From Lepas anatifera (taxonomy: Eukaryota; Arthropoda; Thecostraca; Lepadidae): 64,000 bases of DNA. The notes below the pieces were generated by a model. It was not told the DNA's origin and did not search any database. It was given only the letters and a program-made list of their open reading frames with translations. The DNA lies in assembly GCA_034440635.1 (NCBI GenBank), contig JAOTON010001674.1:1-64000 (forward strand). The letters run 5' to 3'. The translations under genes were made by a program, and so were the position numbers. Below, piece after piece: positions 33,063 through 42,839 of the stretch. How positions within the stretch are numbered: position 1 is the first letter of the stretch; every line of letters starts with the position of its first letter.

Positions 33063-34540
33063 TTTTATTGCCATTCATACACGTTTGATATCGATCACGG
33101 TTTCTTAAAAAATATTGAGTAAAAGATTCAATGCAAGCAAATTCTAAGAATCCCTGGGCTATAAAACTACGGCTTTGCGAAATGCACCCGCAGGGCACCG
33201 TCACTGTCGGCTGCGCATGCGCGAGTTGGCTCGCTCTTAGACTGAGCACCCCTAATACATACAATCCTGCTTTCAAATAAATTATATATTGAGTTTTTAG
33301 GAATAATTATAAATTATCAGTCACAATTCTAGCAATAAATAAATTAAAAAGACTAGTTTCAGTAAAATTACACTTCTTAAAGTTCTAGAAAACTCTGAAT
33401 GCTAGTAGCTGGTTTGTGTTTGCGAGCATAGGCGGTCGCCGGAGGGTACCGTTATTTAATTTCCACGTTGTATTGTTGTGCGAGTGTAGTTCAGTAGAAT
33501 TTTAGGTGAATTGTATTTACTTATCATGAGTGAACTGTGAAAGGTCTGTGAACCTTATGATTTCGTGAAACTGGGAAAGGAATAGTGAGTAAACATCTTT
33601 GGAGAATAACAAGATCAAGATGCTGGTACTTAGGTACCTAGGTATATCATCATTTTCGCCAGAGGCCTCAGTAGAGATACTTGGATTTTGTTGGTGACAG
33701 ATACCTTAACTTGAATTTTTACCCTCCATAGACTCCATATAATACTTTGTCAGTGTCAGCCTATCTAGGGTTCTGTCCTCACTAGACTGTAAAATTACAG
33801 CAACGGCAGAAAGTCAAAGTAAAAATCAATGTCAGCATTCCTGTGTATTTGCATCAATAGCTATCATCATTTTTGGCATATCAAATGGCCGTAGAACTCT
33901 ACATATCAGCTCAATTTGTCATGTGCAACTTGCACTTTATACCTGTGCAAGGAAAAATTTGCACACACTTCCATTTAAGTTTATTTTACATTCATGATTC
34001 TTTTTGTCCTTCACTACATTGCCTAATTTTGCTTCAGGTTCAGAATTCCATATGGAATTATATATTTTTCATGTTTCGCTTCATTGTCTGATAAATGTCA
34101 CGCTGCTATATCTTGGATAGCTTTTCAGGCGTGTTTTACATATTCAAAGTACATGTTGTCTGCTATATGAAACAATATTGGCAATATTCTATGCTGAATT
34201 CCAGTACAGCGTAGTTTAGAGCAGCGTAACTTTCCAAGAAGTTGTATTTTACGCTGCATTTTTGTGAAACAAGATTGTGATGTATTATTCACTCTCTACA
34301 CTGCATTATGCTACTTCTACGCTATAAGCATAAGTTACGCCTTTTATGAAATGGGGCCCAGTGTAAGTAATGTATATTTTTTACACATTTTCATAAATTC
34401 AAGTAAATACACTTTACTCAGATGTTTTATTTTTCCTTCAAAGTTCTGTAACACTTTCCACAGAACCATTCCTGAATGAAATGACATTTTCATTAATACT
34501 TAAACATTGTTGGAATTTTCTCAATTTCAAAGCAGTTCCA
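33063..34540. other. No gene recognised
   Basis: AT-rich. A GCGCATGCGC palindrome (33213-33222), the form bound by NRF-1/EWG at some animal promoters, stands near a locally GC-rich patch. It is a single site without other support. Confidence 0.35.
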
Positions 34541-34544
34541 TCTT

Positions 34545-36549
34545 TTGTTGTCCACTGACCTTTGTCCAGGCAACATCTCTCCGGAGAGCTCCTCCAGCCC
34601 TGGCCTCACTGATACCCATCCTCGATTTCCGCCTAATTTTGGGCGCGCCTTTTCAAATTCAAACTTGGGAGAAAGACTCCAAAGACTCGACGGGTCAGTG
34701 GCATCCAGTGATACTGAGAAAGCTGAAGCCCTGTCTGCTTTCTTCAGTAGTGTTTTCACTGTGGAGCAAGCTGGTAAAGAGCTTCCACATGTCCATCCTG
34801 AGGATAATGTTCAAACTGTGGAGGATGTTGACCTCACGCCGGCCATGGTTGAATCCAAACTCCTTGCACTGAAACTGTCTTCTTCGCCTGGACCTGACAG
34901 CATACCACCTCGGGTACTGAAAGAGGCAGCTAGATCCCTGAGCCCTGAGTGTTCCATCTACAGGAAGTCTCTCGCGGCTGGTAGGCTACCTGGTGACTGG
35001 AAGGTTGCTGAAGTTGTACCAATTTATAAAAAGGGTGACCGAAGCAGTCCGTCGAATTATAGACCAGTGAGCCTCACATCGGTCCCTTCGAAAGTGATGG
35101 AATCCCTCGTCCGAGATGTGCTTCTTGCCCATATGGTGGAATCTGGCCAGATGAGCAACGCTCAACATGGTTTTGTTCCTCGTAGGTCTGGTACAACCCA
35201 GCTACTAAGCTGCTTGGAGAGCTGGACAAGAGTGATTGAAGATGGTCTCCCAGTCGACATTGCGTATTTGGACTTTGCCAAGGCCTTCGATTCTGTGCCA
35301 CACAAGCGACTTATCTTGAAATTGAGCAGCATGGGAGTAGGAGGCAGCATCCTCCGCTGGATCCAGGCCTTTCTTACTGGCAGGAAGCAAAGAGTTAGAG
35401 TGAATGGCGCACTTTCTGACTGGTCACCAGTAACAAGTGGCATCCCACAGGGATCGGTCCTGGGCCCAACGTTATTTGTGCTCTTCATTAATGACCTGCC
35501 TGATGAACTTGGAAGCAATATTCGCCTTTTTGCCGATGATGCAAAAGTGTTCAGGGAGGTGGGCAGTCAAGCCGATGCTAGAGCTCTGCAGGAAGATCTA
35601 CACAAGCTTGAGTCCTGGTCTGAGAGGTGGCTATTACCATCAACATCTCCAAATGCAGTCTGCTCCACCTTGGGCACAACAACCAGCATCAAGTCTATGA
35701 GATGGGCGGAAATCAACTGGCTCCGGTGACCATCGAAAAGGATCTGGGTGTTTTTGTAGATGACCAACTCAAGTACCGCAGACATGCTGCCGCAGCTGTT
35801 TCAAAAGCCAACCAGATCCTTGGAGCAATTCGAAGGACATTTGTTCATGTGGACCAGCATGTGCTGCCTCTCTTGTACAAAGCCTTAGTGCGACCCCACC
35901 TGGAGTATGCCAATGTGGTTTGGGGCCTGTTTAGGGGGCGCAGTAGTGGAGTGGTCAGCGTAGCTGTCTGCCACGCAGCCGACCCGGGTTCAAGGCCCAG
36001 CGGCTTCCCTGAACAAGGAGCAAGCTGGCTCCCGAGAAACCCTTCCAACAGGGAAAGAGTTGGCGACGCCATATGACCCTGGCAGTTGGTGCGTCGATAA
36101 GCCCCAAAAATTATTATTTATATTGGGGCCCGTTTAACAAGGCGGACCAGCTTTTGGTAGAGAGAGTCCAACGTCGTGCCACCAAGCTGGTCCCCTCCTT
36201 GCGAGACCTGGACTACGAACTTCGACTTTGTACCCTCAAGCTGCCATCGCTTTGGTATAGGCGCAAGAGGGGTGACATGATCTTCATCTACAAGATCATG
36301 CGGGGTCAGCTCGGAGTGCGTAAGGAAGAATTCTTCCTAGACCCTCCAGTCGGTACCACACGTGGACACAGGTTCAAGGTTGGGAAACCGCAAGCAGTAT
36401 CCAGGGCACGGAGGAACCACTTCGGGGTGCGCACTGTAAGAGATTGGAACGGTCTCCCGGACTGGGTCGTCGAATCCCAGTCCACGAACTGCTTCAAGAA
36501 CAACATAGATCGTCACTGGGCTGATCTGATGTATTCATTCCCAACTTAG
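34545..36549 (+). pseudogene. LINE (L2/CR1-type) ORF2, reverse transcriptase, frameshifted
   Basis: The main frame (34545-35729) runs 'PGPDSIPPRVLKEAARSL', then 'GDRSSPSNYRPVSLTS', YLDFAKAFDSVPHKRL, GIPQGSVLGPTLFV and LFADDAKVF: the palm motifs of the LINE reverse transcriptase, with the catalytic FADD aspartates. Near 35630 the frame shifts to 'ISKCSLLHLGHNN...IEKDLGVFVDDQLKY'. A SINE follows inside 'NVVWGLF' (35934-36123), then the C-terminal block 'RGDMIFIYKIMRGQLG...RGHRFKVGKP...VRDWNGLPDWVV' ends at 36549. The endonuclease is missing, so the copy is 5'-truncated. It is not functional. Confidence 0.85.
35934..36123 (+). mobile_element. tRNA-derived SINE, full length
   Basis: The 5' part is tRNA-like, with TGGTCAGCGTAG (A-box-like) and GGGTTCAAGGCCC (B box, 35986-35998). 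The 3' part ends 'CATATGACCCTGGCAGTTGG', 'AAGCCCCAAAAATTATTATT'. It is flanked by TGGGGCCTGTTTA (35921-35933) and TGGGGCCCGTTTA (36124-36136), a 13-bp duplication with one mismatch. It interrupts the LINE reading frame at 'VVWGLF'. Confidence 0.9.
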
Positions 36550-36624
36550 TCTAGAAACATTACCTGTACTGAGCTCGATGAGAACGGGCAAGACAGGCAC
36601 CTGGCGTGCCTCAGAAAGTCCTGT

Positions 36625-36666
36625 ACACCTAAGGTAACCTAAGGTAAGGTAACCTAAGGTAAAGGA
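36625..36666 (+). repeat. CCTAAGGTAA-type tail after the LINE
   Basis: About four imperfect copies of ACCTAAGGTA follow the LINE 3' UTR. Some LINEs end in such simple repeats in place of poly(A). Confidence 0.6.
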
Positions 36667-37575
36667 TTATCATTGTAGAAGGCTTACCATTACACGATCA
36701 CAACAGCAAGATGTGTCAATAACAGGAATAAATCAAAGCAAGATTCACCATTTTCAAACTAGAACTTCATTTTCAATTTAGCACTGGAGATCTGCTATCG
36801 GAGGCGGTTGATGACTGCCAAAGTCCGCTTGATCGACACAGGCACGCACTTCATACAACTGGACATCCATTTTTCACTCATTACATCAAACAGAAAAATA
36901 CACATCCAGCAGATTTATCCTCAATTCACTCAGAAATTTAGAAGAACTCTGTCTGCATCTTGAACTCAATGTATCTTCCTATATTTTCAATTTAGTGCTG
37001 GCGTCCCTGCATTCTGAGAGTTTACACCTCTTCAAAGGGCCATCACTTCCACAACACAGGCGCACACTCCACACAATTTTACATCCACATTCACTTATTA
37101 TCAGACCCAAATTTACACATCTGGCTTATAAATCCACAATTTTCAACAAAAATACTAACACAATTTCAGAACGTGTCACGCCATTTTGGCTTACAGTGCC
37201 CATAGTGTTTACCTACAGCACATCAGTCGTCCACAATACACAGAGCAGTGGTATGTATTAAACATTGGGTTTGGTCTACGAAACATTGGTCTATAAAACA
37301 CTGCAGGTCACCACTGTTTGGTCCTTTACCACCCTGTTTGGTGCCTTGTGAAAGGTCCAGCATTGTGGAGATCCACACATTGAGAACAGACAAGGTTTTC
37401 TTTTTCTTTGCAGATTGTGCGTGCCTCCCGGCCGAACGTACATGCTCTGACCAGCAATGAGGCTAGTTTGCTGGACGCAGACTACAGATCAGTCACATTA
37501 GATATAAAAAAATCACAAAAACAACAATAAAAACAACAAAAAAGCACAAAAATCACATAAAATTAGAACATACCC
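36667..37575. other. No gene recognised
   Basis: AT-rich. Two loosely similar stretches beginning 'TTTTCAATTTAG' at about 36770 and 36986, each followed by 'CACA'-rich text, may be a diverged tandem duplication. Confidence 0.4.
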
Positions 37576-37941
37576 TTGCAGCACTCCCCCTTGCTGCCTA
37601 GGAAGGATGAGCCATCATCAAAGAATGAGCTCTCTCCAGCCACCCATGGACAAAAAGCTCTTCAGGGAGCAGAGTCAACAGCACCAGCCTCCCCACAGCG
37701 AGACATTAATGCCCACTCAGGTTTAGGTGCAGGGAATGGTGAGGGTGGGCGTGGTAGTGGTCGGGTAGTGAAAGCACCTGGCAGCTCTAGAAATGTAAAG
37801 GGTCTTTCGGTTGATTGTGGTGGGAAACGTGGCAGTGAACAACACATGAATGTGGCTTCCACAACTGGCATGGGGGCCGGTTGGGGTAGCCAGGGCATTG
37901 TTGCTTCAGCCATCAAGTCTCTCCCACTTGATCTTGTACTG
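37576..37941 (+). pseudogene. Unidentified ORF fragment, interrupted by an LTR element
   Basis: The open frame ends '...VASAIKSLPLDLVL' and runs into the 5' LTR. It is S/G/A-rich, for example 'GAGNGEGGRGSGRVVKAPGS', with no recognised domain. The target sequence resumes at 41560 and leads into a PHD-finger-like fragment. The two may be halves of one sequence, perhaps an element's first ORF. Confidence 0.4.
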
Positions 37942-38100
37942 TATCTGAACACCTATGTGTAGTGTTAATGAATGCACCTAACATGTGTAGTATTGTCATA
38001 AAGTCTGCCTAACTGTCATCCTGTTCCTTTGCAGTTATCAGTTGCCTCATTCAATATAAACCAGATGATACTTTCATGGTTTGAAATGCCTGATCAGCTA
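37942..38100 (+). repeat. 5' LTR
   Basis: It starts TATCTGAACACC and ends CCTGATCAGCTA. It matches the 3' LTR with only a few substitutions, which implies a fairly recent insertion relative to the decayed interior. Confidence 0.8.
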
Positions 38101-38157
38101 TGAGGCAACTGATCAACTCTTGAAGTTATCCTGCTCCTTCTCATCTGGTGTTAGCCA

Positions 38158-39085
38158 TGGCTACCTCTACCCCTCCTGCGATGTCTGCTGTCCAGTTGCC
38201 GTGCCCCTGGCCCAACTGCGAGGTCCAGACTCCAGAGCTTGATGGACATGTTGCCATTCAGCTGCTGCAAATGCACCAGATGGCTACCCACCCCCCTCAC
38301 GGCTGCTGCTCTGCCTGAGAAAGCAAAACTACCCTCTCTGGAAGTATCTGCCGATGGTGCCGTCACAACAACTGCACTGGGGGTCTTCAGACGGCAGATT
38401 GAGACATACAAGCGCCGCGCTGGACTCTCAGGAGATAATCCAGATACGATCCTGCAAGCCCTGCCCCCACCTGCATACAGTCTTCTCTATGCACGCTTTG
38501 GTGCCCAGCTCACCACTTACTGAGCCCCAGCTTCTAACACACATATCAGACCTGCTAGTGCGCCCAGAAAACCGTTTGGCCCACATTCTCAGACTGCAGC
38601 GTCTAAAGCAGGATCCTGATCAGCCTGTGGCCCAGTTTGCAGCCAAGTTGCGTGAGGTAGCTTGGCAGTGCAAGTTAAATGTGCAGTGCATGTGTGAGCA
38701 ATGGGTGAGCTACGAGGAGGAGATGGTGCTCTTTCAGTTCCTCTCTGGGTTGTACGACACAGATGTGCAATCAGAGCTACTCACCGACGCTCCTCTCACT
38801 CTGGCTGCCGCTGAGAAATATGCTGTGACGAAGGAGACGGCCAAGCGCAGTCAGCAGGCGATGCAGAGTGAAGAGCTGGGTTGCATTCAGTCTTCTTACC
38901 GGAAACAGAAACAGGCAACTGGGTCTCGTGCCAGTACCGCTTCCAGCTCAAGTGCAGGACAGACTGCCCGCAAGAGATGCCGAAATTGTGGAGAGGCGGC
39001 GCACTTGAACCGCCGCACCCAGTGCAAGGCCTATTCCCATATGTGCTCTTGCGGCCGCCGGGGGCATCTGCCCAGCGTATGCCTC
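38158..39085 (+). pseudogene. LTR-element gag, frameshifted
   Basis: It starts at an ATG giving 'MATSTPPAMSAVQLPCPW'. It shifts frame near 38315 ('LEVSADGAVTTTALGVF') and again near 38500 ('LTEPQLLTHISDLL'). The last and longest part has 'ILRLQRLKQDPDQPVAQFAA', typical of a Gypsy capsid helix region. It ends with cysteine-rich knuckles, 'CRNCGEAAHLNRRTQC' and 'CSCGRRGHLPSVC', which would bind the RNA genome. The frameshifts make it non-functional. The antisense LINE begins directly downstream. Confidence 0.75.
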
Positions 39086-39105
39086 AGCCGGGACCGCCCC
39101 AAGCA

Positions 39106-40083
39106 GCCCTGTTGTTGTTGTTGTTGTTGTCCTCCCCCGGCCGGCCTACGGCCGGCCGTAGCCCCAGGGGCTCTTGGTGAGTCCGGTAGCCGTGGGCCAA
39201 GGCCGCCACGGCCCCGCCGTCCCGGAGCTGCGTCGGGTCGGGGTATATGGTGCCGAATAGGCGAAGCCTCGCTCCCGCCAGACTGGGGCACCGAAGCAGG
39301 ACATGCTCCGGGGTGTCCGGCCCCTCTCGGCACACGATGCATCGTGCAGCGGGGCACTCGCGGTTGGGACACTGCTGGCAGGCGGGCGACGGGAGACGGC
39401 CGATGCGGTGCAGGTACTGTCTTGAGCGGCTCCAGTGACCTGCCCGCAGCTGGTGGACATTGACGGCGTCCTCCCGCACGTCGGTGAGGACCGGAGCCGG
39501 CATCCGGTCCCCCATAATTCGCCTGAAAATGCTGTCGGGCCAGCGGCAACGCCAGGCCTTAGAGGCGGCGCGGGTGACAGCTCGGGATAGGCTGCTGACG
39601 TCCACAGGGGTATCCCCCTCTGTGGAAGGCTAGAGGCCCCTTTGGCCAGCACGTCCGCAGCTTCATTTCCAGGTAGTCCACAGTGTGCAGGGACCCACTG
39701 TAGAAAGACTTGACGTCCCCTGCGGTGGCACGCAGCAGGAGGCGCCAGACGGAGGCACCCATCGGAGACCGCTGCGCGCCGGCTCCACCCGCCAGGGTGG
39801 CCAGCGCGGCCTGGGAGTCCGTACATAGGACGATGGGTACGGTGTCGTCTCCCATGGGATCCAGCGCAGTCTCCAGGGCAGCCCGCATCGCTGTGAGCTC
39901 AGCGGGCGTGCTGCTATAGAAGGCGCCGGCAGGGACGGCGACCTCCTGCGTCCGGCCCGAGGGTCGGGTGATGACGGCGCCGCCCCCTCCGTCTTGGGTA
40001 CCTCGCTCCGCAGAGCTGTCGCTCCAGATCCAGATGGCCGGATCTGGGAGGGTGGCCAGGAGTTCCTCGGTCGCCGTTCGTGC
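39106..40083 (-). pseudogene. LINE fragment: RNase H and C-terminus, antisense in the LTR element
   Basis: On the minus strand the fragment reads an RNase H domain: 'STPAELTAMRAALE', 'IVLCTDSQAALATL', then 'FLQWVPAHCGLPGNEAAD'. A C-terminal zinc motif follows ('PACQQCPNRECPAARC...HVLLRCPSL'), then an (AAC)n tail seen as TTG repeats at 39112-39129. Frames switch more than once. It is strikingly GC-rich compared with its surroundings, so it comes from a different lineage from the AT-richer LINEs here. The order fits a 5'-truncated Jockey/I/R1-type copy. Confidence 0.75.
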
Positions 40084-41009
40084 AAGGGTTAACCCTTAAG
40101 GACGTCCTCACAGAGCTCGTCCGTGGTTTTGGTGTCCCAGAGACGCTTACTAGTGATGGTGGCCCCCAGTTTGTTGCACATGAGCTCCAGGACTTCCTTT
40201 GCCAACACGGCATCCACCACCGTCTCACGTCTGTCGCCTTCCCACATGCAAACTGTCGAGCGGAGATCGCAGTAAAAATTGCAAAACGCCTTATTCGTGA
40301 GAATGTACTGACTGATGGACGCATGGATTCGATCAAACTCACTCAGGCACTGCTGCAGTACAGGAACACCCCCGACAGAGCCACCGGTTTGTCTCCGGCA
40401 GAACTGCTGTTGGGCAGACAGCTCCGTGATTTTCTCCCGTGTGCCCCGCTCTCGCCTCCTCTGCGCACTCACGCTGACCTCAGTCGTATGTGGCGCCAGA
40501 CAGCCACCTGGCGAGAGCGTGCTATTTGTAAACGGGCCTCTCGCGATCACGAACGCCTTAATGCCCACACAAAGGATCTCCCATCCCTCCCGATCGGCCA
40601 GGCCGTTTTGGTACAGAACCAGGTTGGTCCCCATCCCCTTCGATGGGACCGCAGAGGCGTGATCGTCGAGGTTCTACCATACCGCCAGTATAGGGTTATG
40701 CTCGATGGTTCCCGGCGTGTTACACTCCGCAATCGTAAGTTCTTGCGCGCCTTCACGCCTTTCATACCCTTCACTACCTCAACTCCACTACCCGTGCCGC
40801 AGCCCGACTCAGCTGCGTTCCGCCCTGCTACTTGTGTCCCCACCGGCCTCCCCCAGCAGCCAGTGTCTGACAGGCCCTTTGATGTTCTTACTGGTAGTGC
40901 TGTACCACCAACGTGTTTAGGTCTACCTGACCCACCCCTTGCCTCTTCTCCGAAGAGCCCTGTAACTGCAGGCCTGGCTCCTTCCCGTGCCCGGATCCCG
41001 TGTGTGTGA
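40080..41009 (+). CDS. LTR-element integrase, C-terminal half of Pol
   Basis: The frame begins within the catalytic core: 'TSDGGPQFVAHELQDFL' is the second DDE aspartate block, followed by 'RLTSVAFPHANCRAEIAVKI' with the last glutamate. 'LTQALLQYRNTPDRATGLSP' and 'RWDRRGVIVEVLPYRQYRV' (a GPY/F-like tail) follow. Integrase inserts the element cDNA and makes the 5-bp duplication. The HHCC zinc domain and the first catalytic aspartate are missing because the LINE insertion or a deletion has removed the N-terminal part. It is therefore a truncated, inactive pol frame. The start shown is a frame limit, not a real initiation codon. Confidence 0.75.
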   Translation: MQGLTLKDVLTELVRGFGVPETLTSDGGPQFVAHELQDFLCQHGIHHRLTSVAFPHANCRAEIAVKIAKRLIRENVLTDGRMDSIKLTQALLQYRNTPDRATGLSPAELLLGRQLRDFLPCAPLSPPLRTHADLSRMWRQTATWRERAICKRASRDHERLNAHTKDLPSLPIGQAVLVQNQVGPHPLRWDRRGVIVEVLPYRQYRVMLDGSRRVTLRNRKFLRAFTPFIPFTTSTPLPVPQPDSAAFRPATCVPTGLPQQPVSDRPFDVLTGSAVPPTCLGLPDPPLASSPKSPVTAGLAPSRARIPCV

Positions 41010-41400
41010 CCTCCGCTCCCCGGCGGCCTCCCCTGACATCGAGCAGGGAAAACCCCCCACCGATGGTCCTATCTGAAGCCTCTCCACCACCCCAACCACA
41101 GGGAAGCTGCTCCCTGTCACCAAACCCCACGCGTGGGAACACCCTTTGTGCCTGTCCCAGCCCCCGCCGAGACCGCTCGTTGTTCCTCGATCTGAACGAA
41201 AACTGCCTCCATCTTCTTATGGCCGTCAGCGCTTCGCCCCTAACGTGCTTGATCTGTAACGTGTTGCGTTGTTTGTTTCATGTAGTGTTTCTCTAATGTT
41301 TTTCACGGTGCGGCCGCAGGTCCCTCCTTGTGTATTCGGTGCATTCCTTGCAGCTTCCGCGACATGTCTTCGTGCTTCTGTACTCGTTTCCGTGGGGGCA

Positions 41401-41559
41401 TATCTGAGCACCTATGTGTAGTGTTAATGAATGAACCTAACATGTGTAGTGTTGTCATAAGGTCTGCCTAACTGTCATCCTGTTCCTTTGCAGTTATCAG
41501 TTGCCTCATTCAATATAAACCAGATGATTCTTTCATGGTTTGCAATGCCTGATCAGCTA
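41401..41559 (+). repeat. 3' LTR
   Basis: Direct copy of 37942-38100, followed by TACTG. Confidence 0.8.
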
Positions 41560-41750
41560 TACTGTTGTATCACCCTTTCTGTCCCGATCTGCCAGTGACG
41601 CGAGTTTCTCCCTGACTGTGTGCAAAGGGGGCCCTGGTAATTCTATGCGTGGGTTGGAAGTAAAAAATGGGCAACAAGGTGTGCAATGTGACACATGCTT
41701 GGAATGGTATCATGCAGTTTGTTAGGATGTTCCTAAGCCTGCATTCGATG
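41560..41750 (+). pseudogene. PHD-finger-like fragment
   Basis: The translation has 'GVQCDTCLEWYHAVC' followed by a stop and 'DVPKPAFDALKKH'. The spacing C-x2-C-x4-H-x2-C around a tryptophan is that of the second half of a PHD zinc finger. Such modules occur in ORF1 of some LINEs and in chromatin proteins. It continues the sequence broken by the LTR element. The stop and the lack of context make it a pseudogene or an old element part. Confidence 0.5.
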
Positions 41751-42839
41751 CTTTGAAGAAACACCAGTCACTTCAACCCATATTACCAACGAGGTGCAAA
41801 TAAAATTCACTGGGTTGGTAGTTTGGTTTGTTGGTGTTCCATTTGCTTTGTTTTTGTTGCTATAACTTGCACACATAACAGTTATTTTTGTGTAGTATCT
41901 CCACTTTGAGTTGAGTTTGCACTTGCTCTCCATAGATGGCGCTAGCAGCGGGACATGGTAAGTGAATACTGATTTCCTCGGGGACCGGAAATATGAACAG
42001 CAACGTGAAAGGTGAGAAACGATTGCGAATTGGATTGTATAGACGCACTTAAAGAGCTGTTTTCAACCAGCACTGAAGTTTTTAACACTGTTTCTCAGGT
42101 ATTTTAAGCATGCCATGTCCAAACATGCTGCTGCTGCTGAAGTCCCGACCATAACCCTTTACCAATAGACGCAAGAACCGTGGGGGCTGTGGTGGTGGCT
42201 GTTTGCACCCAACTTTCAGAGTGTGGCAGCAGCTCCAAACCCCCCCTCCAGTCTGAGCCGCTTCTGGAACTTCTCTATTAACATTTAAGTGATATGCCTA
42301 ATCACCCCCGGCCATACCAACGTGGAAGCCCCTTCCTCCAACTTACACCTTTCCTCCGACTAAAATAGTCTCTCCACCTGTGCCTTCAGCGACTGAATTT
42401 TTCCGTGTTTGCGCCAAAAAAAAACTCTTTAGCAACCCTACTTTGAAGTGCGAGGTTATCAGTTTTGAGGCTAGTGACCTCCAGCCCAGTCTCTTCTGAC
42501 ATATTTAGAGGGCGTTGTGGCCCAGAGGAGAATTATTTGTTTTACGTGTACGGATAGGATTGATAATGTTTAACGTTTTGGTCCAGCAGGAAGAAATCGG
42601 CCGGTTTGGCATTGTGCCATCTTTTTTTACAAACATGGCATTGGTCACCAGGTTTTAAGGACTGAAGAAAATATGTTGTATGAAATCATAAAATAAGCTT
42701 TCCAACGTTTACGCACCTTGCACTAGCTGCATTGGATAATATATGGATTATAATGGTTTTTATTGGAAAATCTATTTTTAATCATATGGTAATCGATAAT
42801 CATCGGCATAATCTAAGTGCTTACGTTATCTTTTCCTTT

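Larger units (their letters stand above)
37942..41559 (+). mobile_element. LTR retrotransposon (Gypsy-like), defective
   Basis: Two 159-bp direct repeats (37942-38100, 41401-41559) are about 95% alike by eye. They are flanked by the same 5 bp, TACTG (37937-37941, 41560-41564), an integrase-type duplication. A 'GTGGGGGCA' polypurine-like tract precedes the right LTR. Inside are gag (38158-39085), an antisense LINE fragment (39106-40083) and integrase (40080-41009). Protease, reverse transcriptase and RNase H are absent. The Gypsy assignment rests on gag-zinc-knuckle and integrase features with the integrase last. LTRs not starting TG are unusual, so their exact edge is set by the duplication. 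Confidence 0.8.

Noticed and set aside
35940..36000. Functional tRNA gene
   Set aside because: B box and A-box-like sequences are part of a SINE with a LINE-type tail and target duplication. A complete cloverleaf is not apparent.
38239..38523. Independent small gene
   Set aside because: It is the middle segment of the frameshifted LTR-element gag.
39031..39605. Multiple overlapping minus-strand frames as separate genes
   Set aside because: They are frames of a single decayed LINE RNase H/C-terminal region; only pieces in each frame match the family.
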